Part shown: piece by piece, positions 1 through 8,088 of the stretch
Layout: each line of letters begins with the position of its first letter
Position numbering within the stretch: the stretch's first letter is position 1
Assembly: GCA_934630495.1 (NCBI GenBank)
Contig: CAKTVW010000002.1
Location: 31,431 to 95,430, forward strand
Length of the DNA: 64,000 nt
Source: an uncultured Oscillospiraceae bacterium
GTDB lineage: Bacteria; Bacillota; Clostridia; Oscillospirales; Oscillospiraceae
Reading direction: 5' to 3'
Notes under the pieces: generated by a model
What the model was told of the DNA's origin: nothing
Database searches by the model: none
Seen by the model: only the letters and a program-made list of their open reading frames with translations
Program-made: the position numbers and the translations under genes

Positions 1-562
1 TGTCGTCGAGGAAGCGGCTCTTGATATAGCCGGAGCTTGTGACGCGGGTGCGCGGCTCGAAGCAGACAAAGTCGCCGACGGAAATGCCGAGCTTTTTGAC
101 GTCCTCGGCATCGGAGACGAGCTCGTCGAGTACGACCTCCATGGTTTTCCACTTGCGCGCGGTGTCGTTATAGTTGTCGTTGACGTGCAGAGAAGCGTCG
201 CAGAGCTGGAAGGTGCCCTCGTAGGTGCCGTTGAACTTCGTCACGACGCGGCAGTTCTCCGCTTCGGCGTTGTTGGCGTTCATCCCGCCGACGTTGACAA
301 TGCGCAGACGGCCGCTGCCCTTGATCTCCGCGACCATGCCGCCGAGCGTATCGGCGTGCGCCTCCAAAAGCAGCGCGTCGTCGGCGTTTTTGCCGCCCAG
401 ATCGATCAGAATACCGCCCTTGTTCGTGCGCACGGCGGGAAAGCCCAGCGCTTCAAACTCTTTTTGTACAAATTCTTCCGCCGCGCGGGTGTAGCCGGTC
501 GGGCTGTCGATTGCCAGCAGCGCGGTGGTTTTCTCGACTGCGTAGTTTACATAATTCTCCAT
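1..562 (-). CDS. M42 family metallopeptidase (N-terminal part, runs off window)
   Basis: Read on the minus strand from ATG at 562 behind a good AAAGGAG site, this frame stays open to the window edge, so only the first 187 residues are visible. It starts MENYVNYAVEKTTALLAID and contains AHADTLGGMV, the first metal-ligand block of co-catalytic M42 aminopeptidases. The visible part ends exactly at SRFLDD, the block that carries the bridging aspartate in this family. M42 enzymes are cytoplasmic, usually oligomeric (TET) aminopeptidases that trim peptides using two Zn or Co ions. The HxD and FLDD motifs are seen directly; substrate preference is unknown. It is separated from thrS by a terminator and a repeat tract and appears to have its own promoter. 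Confidence 0.85.
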   Translation of the reverse strand, partial: MENYVNYAVEKTTALLAIDSPTGYTRAAEEFVQKEFEALGFPAVRTNKGGILIDLGGKNADDALLLEAHADTLGGMVAEIKGSGRLRIVNVGGMNANNAEAENCRVVTKFNGTYEGTFQLCDASLHVNDNYNDTARKWKTMEVVLDELVSDAEDVKKLGISVGDFVCFEPRTRVTSSGYIKSRFLDD

Positions 563-592
563 GAATTGGCTCCTTTCGTGAGTCTTTCACTC

Positions 593-601
593 ATTATAAC
601 A
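593..601 (-). promoter_or_regulatory. extended -10 promoter for the M42 peptidase
   Basis: On the minus strand the sequence reads TGTTATAAT, a TGn-extended perfect -10 hexamer, about 30 bases before the start codon. No good -35 hexamer is present, which fits an extended -10 promoter. Confidence 0.5.
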
Positions 602-621
602 CACAATTGAAAAAATGAACA

Positions 622-663
622 GCAAAAACCGCAAGTCGCGTGGATTCGACCTGCGGTTTTTGC
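622..663 (-). terminator. intrinsic terminator between thrS and the M42 gene
   Basis: Near-perfect hairpin: GCAAAAACCGCAAGTCG pairs with CGACCTGCGGTTTTTGC around an 8-base loop, with A and T tracts on both sides, so it could work in either direction. It lies downstream of thrS on the minus strand. Confidence 0.8.
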
Positions 664-715
664 TATATTCGGGCTATCCCGTTGGCAATATCCGGAAATA
701 CCGTGAGGAAACAGG

Positions 716-860
716 GTAGCAGCGGGCTGTCGAGGACGCCGGCCCCTACACGGCACCGGCCCCTACACGGCGCGGGCCGATGACCGCATCGGCTGCGCTG
801 AGGGCATCGGTCCCTACGAACCAAATCGAGCGTGGCGGGCTGAGGGCAGCCCGCCCTACG
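716..860. repeat. short GC-rich intergenic repeats, units ending in CCCTAC
   Basis: The gap between thrS and the M42 gene holds four related units, each ending CCCTAC on the plus strand (GTAGGG on the minus). Two are tandem 17-mers, CCGGCCCCTACACGGCA at 739-755 and its near copy at 756-772. The other two are longer, and one forms the hairpin GGCGGGC/GCCCGCC at 834-855. No reading frame or known RNA is apparent. It looks like a dispersed palindromic intergenic repeat cluster. Confidence 0.6.
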
Positions 861-890
861 TGCTGAACGGAAGTTCCGGCGGTGAAACGC

Positions 891-2687
891 TCAGAAGCTG
901 CGGTCCTTGGAGGCGATCTCCTTGAGGCAGCGGGCCTCGAAATCGTCGGGGGACATAGCGCCGAGGTCGACGCCGCCGCGGGTGCGGACGGAAACCGTGC
1001 CGTTTTCCATGTCGCGGTCGCCGATGACGAGCATATACGGGATCTTCTGAAGCTGGGCTTCGCGGATCTTATAGCCGAGCTTTTCGCTGCGAAGGTCGCT
1101 TTCCGTGCGGATGCCGAGATCGTTCAGGCGCTGCTCGAGCTGCTTGGAATAGTCGTGTGCACGGTCGGTGATGGGCAGAATGCGGACCTGCGTCGGCATC
1201 ATCCACAGCGGCAGCGCGCCGGCGTATTCCTCGATCAGGTAGGCCAGCGTCCGCTCGTAGCAGCCGAGGCTGGTGCGGTGGATGATATACGGCAGCGCCT
1301 TTTCACCGTTTTCGTCGATATAGTACATGCCGAAGCGCTCGGCCAGCAGCATATCGATCTGAATGGTAACGAGAGTGTCCTCCTTGCCGTAGACGTTCTT
1401 ATACTGAATGTCCAGCTTCGGACCGTAGAAAGCAGCCTCGTCGATGCCGATGGAGTAGTTGACGTCGAGGTCGTTCAGGATGCGCTCCATGACGCTCTGC
1501 GCGTGGTTCCACTGCTCAGCCGTGCCCTCATACTTGTTGTTGGGGTTGGCCGGGTCCCACTGCGAGAAGCGGAAGGTGCATTTGTCGAGCATACCGACCG
1601 TGCCGAGCATATATTTTGCCAGCTCCAGACAGCCCTTGAACTCCTCCTCGAGCTGATCGGGACGGAGGACAAGGTGGCCTTCGGAGATCGTGAACTGACG
1701 GACGCGGATGAGGCCGTGCATTTCGCCGGAGTCCTCGTTGCGGAACAGCGTGGACGTTTCGCCCAGCCGCATCGGCAGATCGCGGTAGGAGCGCTGACGG
1801 TTCAGATAGACCTGATACTGGAACGGGCAGGTCATCGGGCGCAGAGCGAAGCATTCCTTCGTTTCGTCGTGCGGGTCGCCGAGGACGAACATGCCGTCCA
1901 GATAGTGGTCCCAGTGGCCGGAGATTTTATACAGCTCGCGCTTGGCCATGAGCGGGGTCTTGGTCAGCAGATAGCCCTTCTTCTGCTCGGTGTCCTCGAC
2001 CCAGCGCTGCAGGAGCTGGATGACTCTTGCGCCCTTCGGCAGCAGGATCGGCAGGCCCTGACCGATGACGTCGACGGTGGTGAAGAATTCCAGCTCGCGG
2101 CCGAGCTTGTTGTGGTCGCGCTTGCGGGCTTCCTCCTGCGCTTGCAGATATTCGTCCAGCTCGTCCTTTTTCTGGAAGGCGACGCCGTAAATTCTTTGCA
2201 GCATCTTGCGCTTGGAGTCGCCGCGCCAGTAAGCGCCGCAGCACTGCGTCAGCTTGAAGGCGTTGGCCTTGATGCGGCCGGTGGAGTCCAGATGCGGACC
2301 GGCGCACAGATCGGTAAATTCGCCCTGTGTGTAGAACGAAATGACCGCGTCCTCGGGCAGATCGTTGATCAGCTCGACCTTATACGGCTCGTCCTTTTCC
2401 TCCATATAGGCGATCGCCTCGGCACGGGGCTTCTCCGAACGGACGAGGGGCAGCTTTTCCTTGCAGATCTTCTTCATCTCGGCCTCGATGGCGTCCAGAT
2501 GCTCCTGCGTAAAGGAGAAGTCGGAGTCGAAGTCGTAGTACCAGCCGTTGTCGATGGACGGGCCGATGGCGAGCTTGACCTGCGGGTAAAGACGCTTGAC
2601 GGCCTGCGCCATCACATGGGAGCAGGTGTGCCAATAGGTCTTGCGGTAGGCTTCGTTTTCAAAGGTGTACAGATTTTCTTCGGACAT
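891..2687 (-). CDS. thrS: threonyl-tRNA synthetase lacking the TGS domain
   Basis: Charges tRNA-Thr with threonine in the cytoplasm. At 598 residues it is about 40 shorter than the usual enzyme because the N-terminal TGS domain is missing: the editing domain begins almost at once, with HTCSH near residue 20 and CAGPH further on. The class II core follows: the zinc cysteine in PMTCP, a motif 2 arginine in TLFRNEDSGEMHG, the second zinc ligand in the unusual EGHLV context (usually DDAHIF), the third in IHRTSLG, and a C-terminal anticodon-binding domain (from about LPLWMMPTQVRILPI). The start has a GGAGGA site, and no upstream in-frame extension could encode a TGS domain before the T-box terminator. 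Expression is controlled by the T-box leader at 2706-2966. Confidence 0.96.
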   Translation of the reverse strand: MSEENLYTFENEAYRKTYWHTCSHVMAQAVKRLYPQVKLAIGPSIDNGWYYDFDSDFSFTQEHLDAIEAEMKKICKEKLPLVRSEKPRAEAIAYMEEKDEPYKVELINDLPEDAVISFYTQGEFTDLCAGPHLDSTGRIKANAFKLTQCCGAYWRGDSKRKMLQRIYGVAFQKKDELDEYLQAQEEARKRDHNKLGRELEFFTTVDVIGQGLPILLPKGARVIQLLQRWVEDTEQKKGYLLTKTPLMAKRELYKISGHWDHYLDGMFVLGDPHDETKECFALRPMTCPFQYQVYLNRQRSYRDLPMRLGETSTLFRNEDSGEMHGLIRVRQFTISEGHLVLRPDQLEEEFKGCLELAKYMLGTVGMLDKCTFRFSQWDPANPNNKYEGTAEQWNHAQSVMERILNDLDVNYSIGIDEAAFYGPKLDIQYKNVYGKEDTLVTIQIDMLLAERFGMYYIDENGEKALPYIIHRTSLGCYERTLAYLIEEYAGALPLWMMPTQVRILPITDRAHDYSKQLEQRLNDLGIRTESDLRSEKLGYKIREAQLQKIPYMLVIGDRDMENGTVSVRTRGGVDLGAMSPDDFEARCLKEIASKDRSF

Positions 2688-2705
2688 GATGTTTTCCTCC
2701 TCTGT

Positions 2706-2966
2706 CTAGGGGCAACAAAAAATCACCCCTGAAAAATTCAGGGGTGAGAAAAATCCCACGGTTCCACCCTGCTTGCAGCGCCGAAACCGACTGCTGCCGC
2801 TCGTTGACGCGATAACGGGCGCACCCGTCTCTGTTTATCGCAAAGCGCGAGTCCGCAGAGCGGCTCGGGAGTGGTGGATCGCCGCCCGTTCGCAGGAGCT
2901 TTCACCGTCCGCTCCCTCTCTGACCGAACAAACGACGGGATCTGTCTCCGTCATTGCCTCTTTTCG
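2706..2966 (-). promoter_or_regulatory. T-box riboswitch leader of thrS
   Basis: On the minus strand this shows T-box landmarks in order: an AGAGAG-type element, a stem I apical GGTGAAAGCTCC, a likely threonine specifier ACC at 2875-2873 (followed by A), the T-box sequence GCAGGGTGGAACCGTGGG at 2772-2755, and a terminator hairpin TCACCCCTGAA/TTCAGGGGTGA at 2723-2747 followed by T6. Uncharged tRNA-Thr should favour the antiterminator. The base that pairs with the tRNA discriminator is A (TGGA), which implies a U73 tRNA-Thr. Confidence 0.93.
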
Positions 2967-2971
2967 GGTTC

Positions 2972-3000
2972 AATATAGCACTTTTTCGCGCGGTTGTCAA
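2972..3000 (-). promoter_or_regulatory. promoter of the thrS T-box transcript
   Basis: Minus-strand TTGACA (3000-2995), a 17-base spacer and TATATT (2977-2972), a near-consensus housekeeping promoter just upstream of the T-box. Confidence 0.8.
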
Positions 3001-3155
3001 ATGGTTTCTTTTAATTCGGATTATGTTAACCGTTTTGTAACTATCTCACAAGATGTAGTGCCAAAAAAACCGTGAAAACAGACCATATAGTCATTTCAAT
3101 GCGTTTACATAATTGATGTAAAAGTTTGCTATTATCCGGAAAAACACAAAAAAGC

Positions 3156-3183
3156 TTGACAAATTCAGAAAAAATGTTATAAT
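3156..3183 (+). promoter_or_regulatory. consensus promoter of the G5/3D protein
   Basis: TTGACA (3156-3161), a 16-base spacer and a perfect TATAAT (3178-3183), about 75 bases before the start codon. The surrounding 3000-3250 stretch is AT-rich and otherwise empty. Confidence 0.8.
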
Positions 3184-3257
3184 TATCATGCTGTTACAAT
3201 ATAGTAACAATAGTTTCATCCGTTGAAACCGAACACTATGGAAAGGAGGATACTCTG

Positions 3258-4385
3258 ATGCGCAGAGCGAAAACACAAAAAAGATGCGGAAGAATACCGC
3301 GCCGCTTGATCGCCATTGTCGTGATGAGCACGGTCCTGCTGGGCCTGATGTCGCTGACCGTTTTCGCACAGAACAATTACATTATTACCGACGGCGATAA
3401 TGTGACCGTTCATAAGTCCTACAGCTCGGACCCCGATGTGGTCCTTGATGAAGTGGGCATTGAACTGAGCGAAGAGGATACCTACACCACGACCTATAAC
3501 GACGGAGTCAACCTGATCGACATCCAGCGGATGCAGATGGTCACCGTCAACAATCAGGGCAAACCGAGCGTTATCGGCACTTACGGCGAAACGGTCGCCG
3601 AGCTGCTCGAACGCGCAGGCATTCTGCTCGGCAGCGGCGACACCCTCTCCTGCGAGGGAAGCGACGAGACGTATGACGGAATGGTCGTTGAGATCGTGCA
3701 CAGAGAAGTAAGAACGGAGGAATATGACGAGATCATCCCCTGCGACGTCAACTACTATGAGGATCCTACGCTCGACCCGGACGAGGAGCTTGTCCTGATT
3801 GAAGGAACGGACGGCGTTGTGCACTATAAAATGCAGACCGTCTATGAAAACGGGGAGGAGGTCTCTCGCGAGGTCGTTGACCGCACCGTTACCGTGCAGG
3901 CCGAGACGCGCCTTGTGATCTGCGGGATCGACCGCAGCATCAAGGACCAGCCCGACGAGCCGAAGCAGTCTGCGTCGGTGCGCGCCGAGACGAGCGGGCA
4001 GACGGAAGCGTCCGACAACAAGCAGCCCGCGTCAAACGGCGGCAGCGTCGGCGGCAATACCATCACGACCGCAAGCGGCGCCGTCTACAGCTATACGAGA
4101 GCGCTGACCGTTTCCGCGACGGCCTATTCCTGCGAGGGCTACACCGGCTATACCTACAGCGGCACGGTCGCCCGCGTCGGCGCCATTGCCGTTGACCCGA
4201 ACGTGATCCCGCTGGGGACTAAAATGTATGTCGTCTCGAACGACGGACAGTATGTCTACGGCTACTGCGTTGCGGAGGATATCGGCGGCGGTATCAAGGG
4301 AAATCGGATCGACCTGTATTTCGATACCTTTGACGAATGCTGGGATTTCGGCGTGCGCGACTGCACCGTCTATATTCTGGACTGA
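3258..4385 (+). CDS. G5 and 3D domain cell-wall protein (YabE/Rpf-like)
   Basis: A 375-residue secreted or membrane-anchored protein behind GGAAAGGAGG. Residues 16-37 form a hydrophobic signal or anchor segment after a basic start. Residues 40-120 resemble ubiquitin-like DUF348 repeats, 140-225 a G5 domain (FEIIP-like DEIIPCDVNYYEDP), 228-270 a Ser/Gln/Asn-rich linker, and 283-375 a 3D domain. The three aspartates that name that domain are D313 (AVDP), D341 (AEDIGG) and D352 (RIDLYF). The 3D fold is the MltA/RlpA-type double-psi barrel, so a peptidoglycan-cleaving role is likely. In Bacillus the related yabE lies just before rnmV and rsmA; here rsmA is adjacent but rnmV is absent. The assignment is to family; the enzyme activity is inferred. 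Confidence 0.9.
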   Translation: MRRAKTQKRCGRIPRRLIAIVVMSTVLLGLMSLTVFAQNNYIITDGDNVTVHKSYSSDPDVVLDEVGIELSEEDTYTTTYNDGVNLIDIQRMQMVTVNNQGKPSVIGTYGETVAELLERAGILLGSGDTLSCEGSDETYDGMVVEIVHREVRTEEYDEIIPCDVNYYEDPTLDPDEELVLIEGTDGVVHYKMQTVYENGEEVSREVVDRTVTVQAETRLVICGIDRSIKDQPDEPKQSASVRAETSGQTEASDNKQPASNGGSVGGNTITTASGAVYSYTRALTVSATAYSCEGYTGYTYSGTVARVGAIAVDPNVIPLGTKMYVVSNDGQYVYGYCVAEDIGGGIKGNRIDLYFDTFDECWDFGVRDCTVYILD

Positions 4386-4417
4386 CGGACTTTCGTCCGA
4401 AACCGGTTGCAATAACA

Positions 4418-4457
4418 CCCCTTTTCTGCTACAATGGCGGAAAAGGGGCTGTTTTTT
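4418..4457 (+). terminator. terminator-like hairpin that contains the rsmA ribosome site
   Basis: A 12-pair stem (4418-4429 with 4437-4448, one G-U pair) around a 7-base loop is followed by CTGTTTTTT. It ends the upstream gene in the manner of an intrinsic terminator, but its 3' arm GGAAAAGGGG is also the only Shine-Dalgarno sequence for rsmA, which starts at 4458. Confidence 0.7.
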
Positions 4458-5324
4458 ATGATCGATGTTTGCAGCATACAGGAAATCCGCAGGCTGCTTG
4501 CCGAATACGGATTTCATTTTTCCAAGTCCAAGGGACAGAACTTCCTGACGCAGCGGTGGGTACCGGAACGCATCGTCGCGGAAAGCGGGATCGACGCGCA
4601 GAGCGGCGTGGTGGAGATCGGTCCGGGCTTCGGCCCGCTGACGCAGGAGCTTTGCCGCCGTGCCGGAAGGGTCGTCGCGCTGGAGGTCGATACCGCGCTG
4701 CGTCCCGTGCTCGACGAGACGGTCGGCTGCTTCAAAAATCTTGAGATACTGTTTACCGACGCGCTCAAGGCCGATCTTCCTGCCTTGGTTGTGGAAAAGC
4801 TGGGCGGACTGCGCCCGGCGGCCTGTGCCAATCTGCCTTATTATATTACTTCTCCCGTGCTGACCAAGCTGCTCGAGAGCCGATGCTTTTCTTCCGTGAC
4901 CGTCATGATCCAGAAGGAGGTCGCACAGCGGATCTGCGCTCCGGCGGGCAGCGCGGATTATTCGGCGTTTACGGTGTTCTGCGGCTATTATGCCGTGCCG
5001 ATAAGACTGTTTGACGTGCCGCCGTCGTGCTTTATCCCGCAGCCGAAGGTCATGAGCACGGTGCTGCGGCTGGACACGCGGACCGAGCCGCCCGCGCAGA
5101 TCGACAGCGAGCGGGTGTTTTTCCGCACCGTGCGCGCGGCCTTTGCCATGCGGCGTAAAACGCTGCTCAACGCGCTGTCCGCAGGCTTCGGCGAGCTGAG
5201 CAAGGCCGAGCTGGCGGAGCTTTTGACCGCCTGCGCGATCGCACCGACCGTGCGCGGGGAGACGCTGAATATCGAAGCGTTTGCCCGTCTGTCCAACGCG
5301 CTGAACCAAGCGCTTGCAAAATAG
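4458..5324 (+). CDS. rsmA: 16S rRNA dimethyladenosine transferase
   Basis: Dimethylates two adjacent adenines in the 3' terminal helix of 16S rRNA during small-subunit assembly, using S-adenosylmethionine. Visible motifs are KSKGQNFL at the start of the Rossmann domain, EIGPGFGPLT (SAM-binding motif I), NLPYYITSP (catalytic motif IV) and the C-terminal FFRTVRAAFAMRRKTL helix typical of KsgA/RsmA. The longer frame from ATG 4434 would start inside the loop of a terminator-like hairpin. ATG 4458 has AAAAGGGG at a good distance and gives 288 residues, the family norm. The stop codon is 10 bases before the HAD gene, so the two are probably cotranscribed. Confidence 0.95.
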   Translation: MIDVCSIQEIRRLLAEYGFHFSKSKGQNFLTQRWVPERIVAESGIDAQSGVVEIGPGFGPLTQELCRRAGRVVALEVDTALRPVLDETVGCFKNLEILFTDALKADLPALVVEKLGGLRPAACANLPYYITSPVLTKLLESRCFSSVTVMIQKEVAQRICAPAGSADYSAFTVFCGYYAVPIRLFDVPPSCFIPQPKVMSTVLRLDTRTEPPAQIDSERVFFRTVRAAFAMRRKTLLNALSAGFGELSKAELAELLTACAIAPTVRGETLNIEAFARLSNALNQALAK

Positions 5325-5334
5325 GAGACGAATA

Positions 5335-6012
5335 ATGTTCCGAACGATTTTTCTTGACCTCGACGATACGCTGCTGGACTTCGGCGCGGCGGAGCATGTT
5401 GCCGTTGCGCGGACCTTCCGCGAGATCGGGCTGGAGCCGACGGAGGAGCTGCTTGCCCGTTACAGCGCGATCAACCTGAGCCAGTGGGAGGCGTTCGAGC
5501 GCGGCGAGATCACGCGCGACCGCGTTCTGGTGCGGCGCTTCGAGCTGCTGTTTGCGGAGCTGGGCGTTGACCTCGACGCCGCTTCGACCGAGGACCGCTA
5601 CCGCGGCTATCTGGGGATCGGACACTATTTCATTGACGGCGCGGTAGAGCTGCTGGATTATCTTGCGCCGAAATACGACCTGTACCTTGCCTCCAACGGC
5701 GTGGCGGCCACGCAGGATTCCCGCCTGAAAAGCGCGGGGATCGGCCATTATTTCAAGGCAATCTTTATTTCCGAAACGACGGGACATCACAAGCCGGAGC
5801 GCGCTTATTTCGACTACTGCTTCGCGCATATCCCCGATTTTGATCCGAAAACGGCGCTGATGATCGGCGACAGCCTGACAAGCGACATTCTGGGCGGGAT
5901 CAACGCGGGGCTGCGCACCTGCTGGTTTAACCCGTCGCATAAACCGCGGCGCCCGGATATCGTGCCCGATTATGAGGTCCATGCGCTCTCCGAGCTGCGC
6001 AGCCTTCTCTGA
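5335..6012 (+). CDS. YjjG-like HAD pyrimidine 5'-nucleotidase
   Basis: A 225-residue haloacid-dehalogenase-type phosphatase. FLDLDDTLLD at residues 6-15 holds the nucleophile D8 and the acid/base D10. SNGV supplies motif II, the lysine in HHKPE motif III, and IGDSLTSDILGG motif IV. The helical cap between about residues 15 and 90 and the overall pattern match the YjjG group, which dephosphorylates non-canonical pyrimidine nucleotides as house-cleaning. ATG 5335 is preferred because GGAG sits just upstream; an upstream TTG would overlap rsmA. The exact substrate is inferred from family only. Confidence 0.88.
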   Translation: MFRTIFLDLDDTLLDFGAAEHVAVARTFREIGLEPTEELLARYSAINLSQWEAFERGEITRDRVLVRRFELLFAELGVDLDAASTEDRYRGYLGIGHYFIDGAVELLDYLAPKYDLYLASNGVAATQDSRLKSAGIGHYFKAIFISETTGHHKPERAYFDYCFAHIPDFDPKTALMIGDSLTSDILGGINAGLRTCWFNPSHKPRRPDIVPDYEVHALSELRSLL

Positions 6013-6029
6013 GTAAAACGTTTTTTTCT

Positions 6030-6060
6030 GCGGCGGCTCGGCCGATTGCCGGGCCGCCGC
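6030..6060 (+). terminator. probable terminator after the HAD gene
   Basis: A GC-rich stem GCGGCGGC/GCCGCCGC extended by CGGC/GCCG with a short loop, followed by TTCTGCTT. The U-tract is weak, but the stem is strong and sits 18 bases after the stop codon. Confidence 0.6.
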
Positions 6061-6097
6061 TTCTGCTTAATATAACAAGGCAAATTGCACCGCGTGC

Positions 6098-6126
6098 TTT
6101 TCATCCGCTTGAAATTGTGCTATACT
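6098..6126 (+). promoter_or_regulatory. probable promoter of the PAP2-to-DUF3786 run
   Basis: TTTTCA (6098-6103), a 17-base spacer and TATACT (6121-6126). The -10 is good and the -35 modest. It is the only promoter-like site before six closely spaced genes. Confidence 0.5.
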
Positions 6127-6196
6127 AAAAATAGAAAGCGCGGCGCGGAATACGATCGAGACGGCCGCAGAAGCGCGCTTGAGAGGAGGAATCTGC

Positions 6197-7126
6197 TTGT
6201 CGCTGCTATACTGGCTGGAGAGCATCCGCACGCCGTTTTTAGACGTGGTGATGCAGTTTTTTACCTACTTCGGGGAAGAAATGCTGTTTATGGTGCTGGC
6301 GCTGACCGTTTTCTGGTGCGTGGACAAGCGCGAGGGCTATTACCTGCTGTTTGTCGGCTTCTTCGGAACGATCCTGAACCAGTTCCTGAAGCTGTTTTAC
6401 CGCATCCCGCGCCCATGGGTCAAGGACCCCGATTTCACGATCGTGGAAAGCGCGCGCGGGAGCGCCACCGGCTACTCGTTTCCCTCCGGCCATACGCAAA
6501 ATGTGGTCGGTACGCTCGGCGGCATCGCGCGATGGCATAAAAACACGGCGCTGCGCGCCACCTGTATCGTAATTGCACTGCTGTGCGCCTTTTCGCGGAT
6601 GTATCTGGGCGTGCATACGCCGCTGGACGTCGGCGTTTCGCTGCTGATCGCGACGGTGCTGGTTTTCCTGTTCTACCCGCTGGTGAGAGGAGCGGCCGAG
6701 TCGCCGAAGCGGATGTATCTGCTTCTGGGCGTCATGGTCGCCGTCGCCGTGGCGTACGTTTGTTACGCCAACCTTGCCAAATTCCCCGCCGATATGGACC
6801 TCGACAATCTGTATGAGGGAAGAAAAAACGGCTTTTCGCTGCTCGGCGCGCTGCTGGGCTTCTGCCTTGCCTATCCGCTGGAGCGTAAGTATGTACGCTT
6901 TGACGAAAAAGCGGTCTGGTGGGTGCAGATTATCAAGGTCGCGGGCGGCTTGGCGCTGCTTCTCGGCATCAAGGAGTGCCTGAAGCTCGGCTTCCGCGCA
7001 GTCGGCCTGAACGGACTGTACCTGAACGCCGTGCGCTACTTCGCAGTGGTGCTCTTTGCGGCGGTCGTCTGGCCGATGTGCTTCCGCAGACTGAAAATGC
7101 TCTCTGCGAAGGAGCGTGCCGCATGA
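6197..7126 (+). CDS. PAP2 superfamily membrane phosphatase
   Basis: An integral membrane lipid phosphatase of the PAP2/acid phosphatase superfamily, 309 residues with about seven hydrophobic segments. The three catalytic blocks are clear: KLFYRIPRPW (KxxxxxxRP), YSFPSGHTQN (PSGH) and SRMYLGVHTPLDV (SRxxxxxHxxxD). Such proteins remove phosphate from undecaprenyl pyrophosphate, phosphatidylglycerophosphate or related lipids on the outer face of the membrane; which one is not shown. TTG at 6197 is chosen because AGGAGG ends 7 bases before it; the frame open from 6179 would begin upstream of that site. The stop overlaps the next gene by ATGA, so translation is coupled. Confidence 0.88.
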   Translation: MSLLYWLESIRTPFLDVVMQFFTYFGEEMLFMVLALTVFWCVDKREGYYLLFVGFFGTILNQFLKLFYRIPRPWVKDPDFTIVESARGSATGYSFPSGHTQNVVGTLGGIARWHKNTALRATCIVIALLCAFSRMYLGVHTPLDVGVSLLIATVLVFLFYPLVRGAAESPKRMYLLLGVMVAVAVAYVCYANLAKFPADMDLDNLYEGRKNGFSLLGALLGFCLAYPLERKYVRFDEKAVWWVQIIKVAGGLALLLGIKECLKLGFRAVGLNGLYLNAVRYFAVVLFAAVVWPMCFRRLKMLSAKERAA

Positions 7127-8088
7127 ACGCCTTTTGGATCGCGCTGATCTGCCTCGGCGGCGTGCTTCTGCTGCTGTTTCTGATCTCGTTTGCCATGATG
7201 TGCGCTGCCAGCCTCCATGCGCAGTGGCTGGTGCGCAATGTCGACCATGCGATCCAGCATTCCTCCCTGCGCAGGTACGAGAAGGAGCTGAACGCGGGCA
7301 GAAAATGGCTGGCGGAGCAGCCGCAGGAGGAGGTTTATGTGACCGCCTACGACGGCGTACGCCTGTTCGGACGCTATGTCCCGCATGAGAACGCCCGCGG
7401 CACGGCGCTGCTGTTCCACGGCTGGCGCAGCATCGGGGATATCGATTTCAGCTGTGCGTTAGAATTTTACGCGTCGCTCGGGCTGAATCTGCTGCTTGTT
7501 GACCAACGGGCGCACGGGCGCTCCGGCGGACGCTTCACGACCTACGGTATCCGGGAGCGCCGCGACGTGCACACATGGGTCGCATGGCACAACGAGCGCT
7601 TCGGAGAAACACCGCTGCTGCTTGCGGGGCTTTCCATGGGTGCGGCGACGGTGCTGATGTCCTGCGGGGAGCCGTTTCCGAAGAACGTGCGCGGCGTGAT
7701 CGCCGACTGCGGCTTTACCTCGCCCTACGACATTATCGGCAAGGTCATCCGCGACAACCATCTGCCCGCCAAGCTGCTGCTGCCGCTGATCGACCTGCAG
7801 ACGACGTTATTCGCGGGCTTTTCCCTTAAAGAGTATTCCACGCTCGACGCGATGAAGCGGACAAAGCTGCCGGTCCTGCTGGTGCACGGGGAGGCCGACG
7901 CCTTTGTCCCGTGCGAAATGTCGCGCAGAGTGTTCGAGGCCTGCGCCTCGACGGACAAGACGCTGCTGACCGTTCCGAATGCCGGACACGGCCAGAGCTA
8001 TCTGATCGATCGGGAAAAATATCAGCGCACGGCCCGCGCGTTTATCGAGCGGGCGCTGAAAAATGACAGAAAGGCAGAAGAACGATGA
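7123..8088 (+). CDS. membrane-anchored alpha/beta hydrolase
   Basis: A 321-residue serine hydrolase with an N-terminal membrane anchor (residues about 4-30). The nucleophile elbow GLSMGA gives S171, and the other likely triad members are D259 in GEADAFVP and H289 in NAGHGQ. The oxyanion region is LLFHGWRS. It resembles the YfhR/BEM46 group (peptidase S9-like hydrolases of unknown substrate). It overlaps the phosphatase before it and nrdG after it by four bases each. Confidence 0.88.
   Translation: MNAFWIALICLGGVLLLLFLISFAMMCAASLHAQWLVRNVDHAIQHSSLRRYEKELNAGRKWLAEQPQEEVYVTAYDGVRLFGRYVPHENARGTALLFHGWRSIGDIDFSCALEFYASLGLNLLLVDQRAHGRSGGRFTTYGIRERRDVHTWVAWHNERFGETPLLLAGLSMGAATVLMSCGEPFPKNVRGVIADCGFTSPYDIIGKVIRDNHLPAKLLLPLIDLQTTLFAGFSLKEYSTLDAMKRTKLPVLLVHGEADAFVPCEMSRRVFEACASTDKTLLTVPNAGHGQSYLIDREKYQRTARAFIERALKNDRKAEER

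Noticed and set aside
882..2732. 616-codon plus-strand frame opposite thrS
   Set aside because: A shadow frame in GC-rich coding DNA; thrS on the other strand has every synthetase motif.
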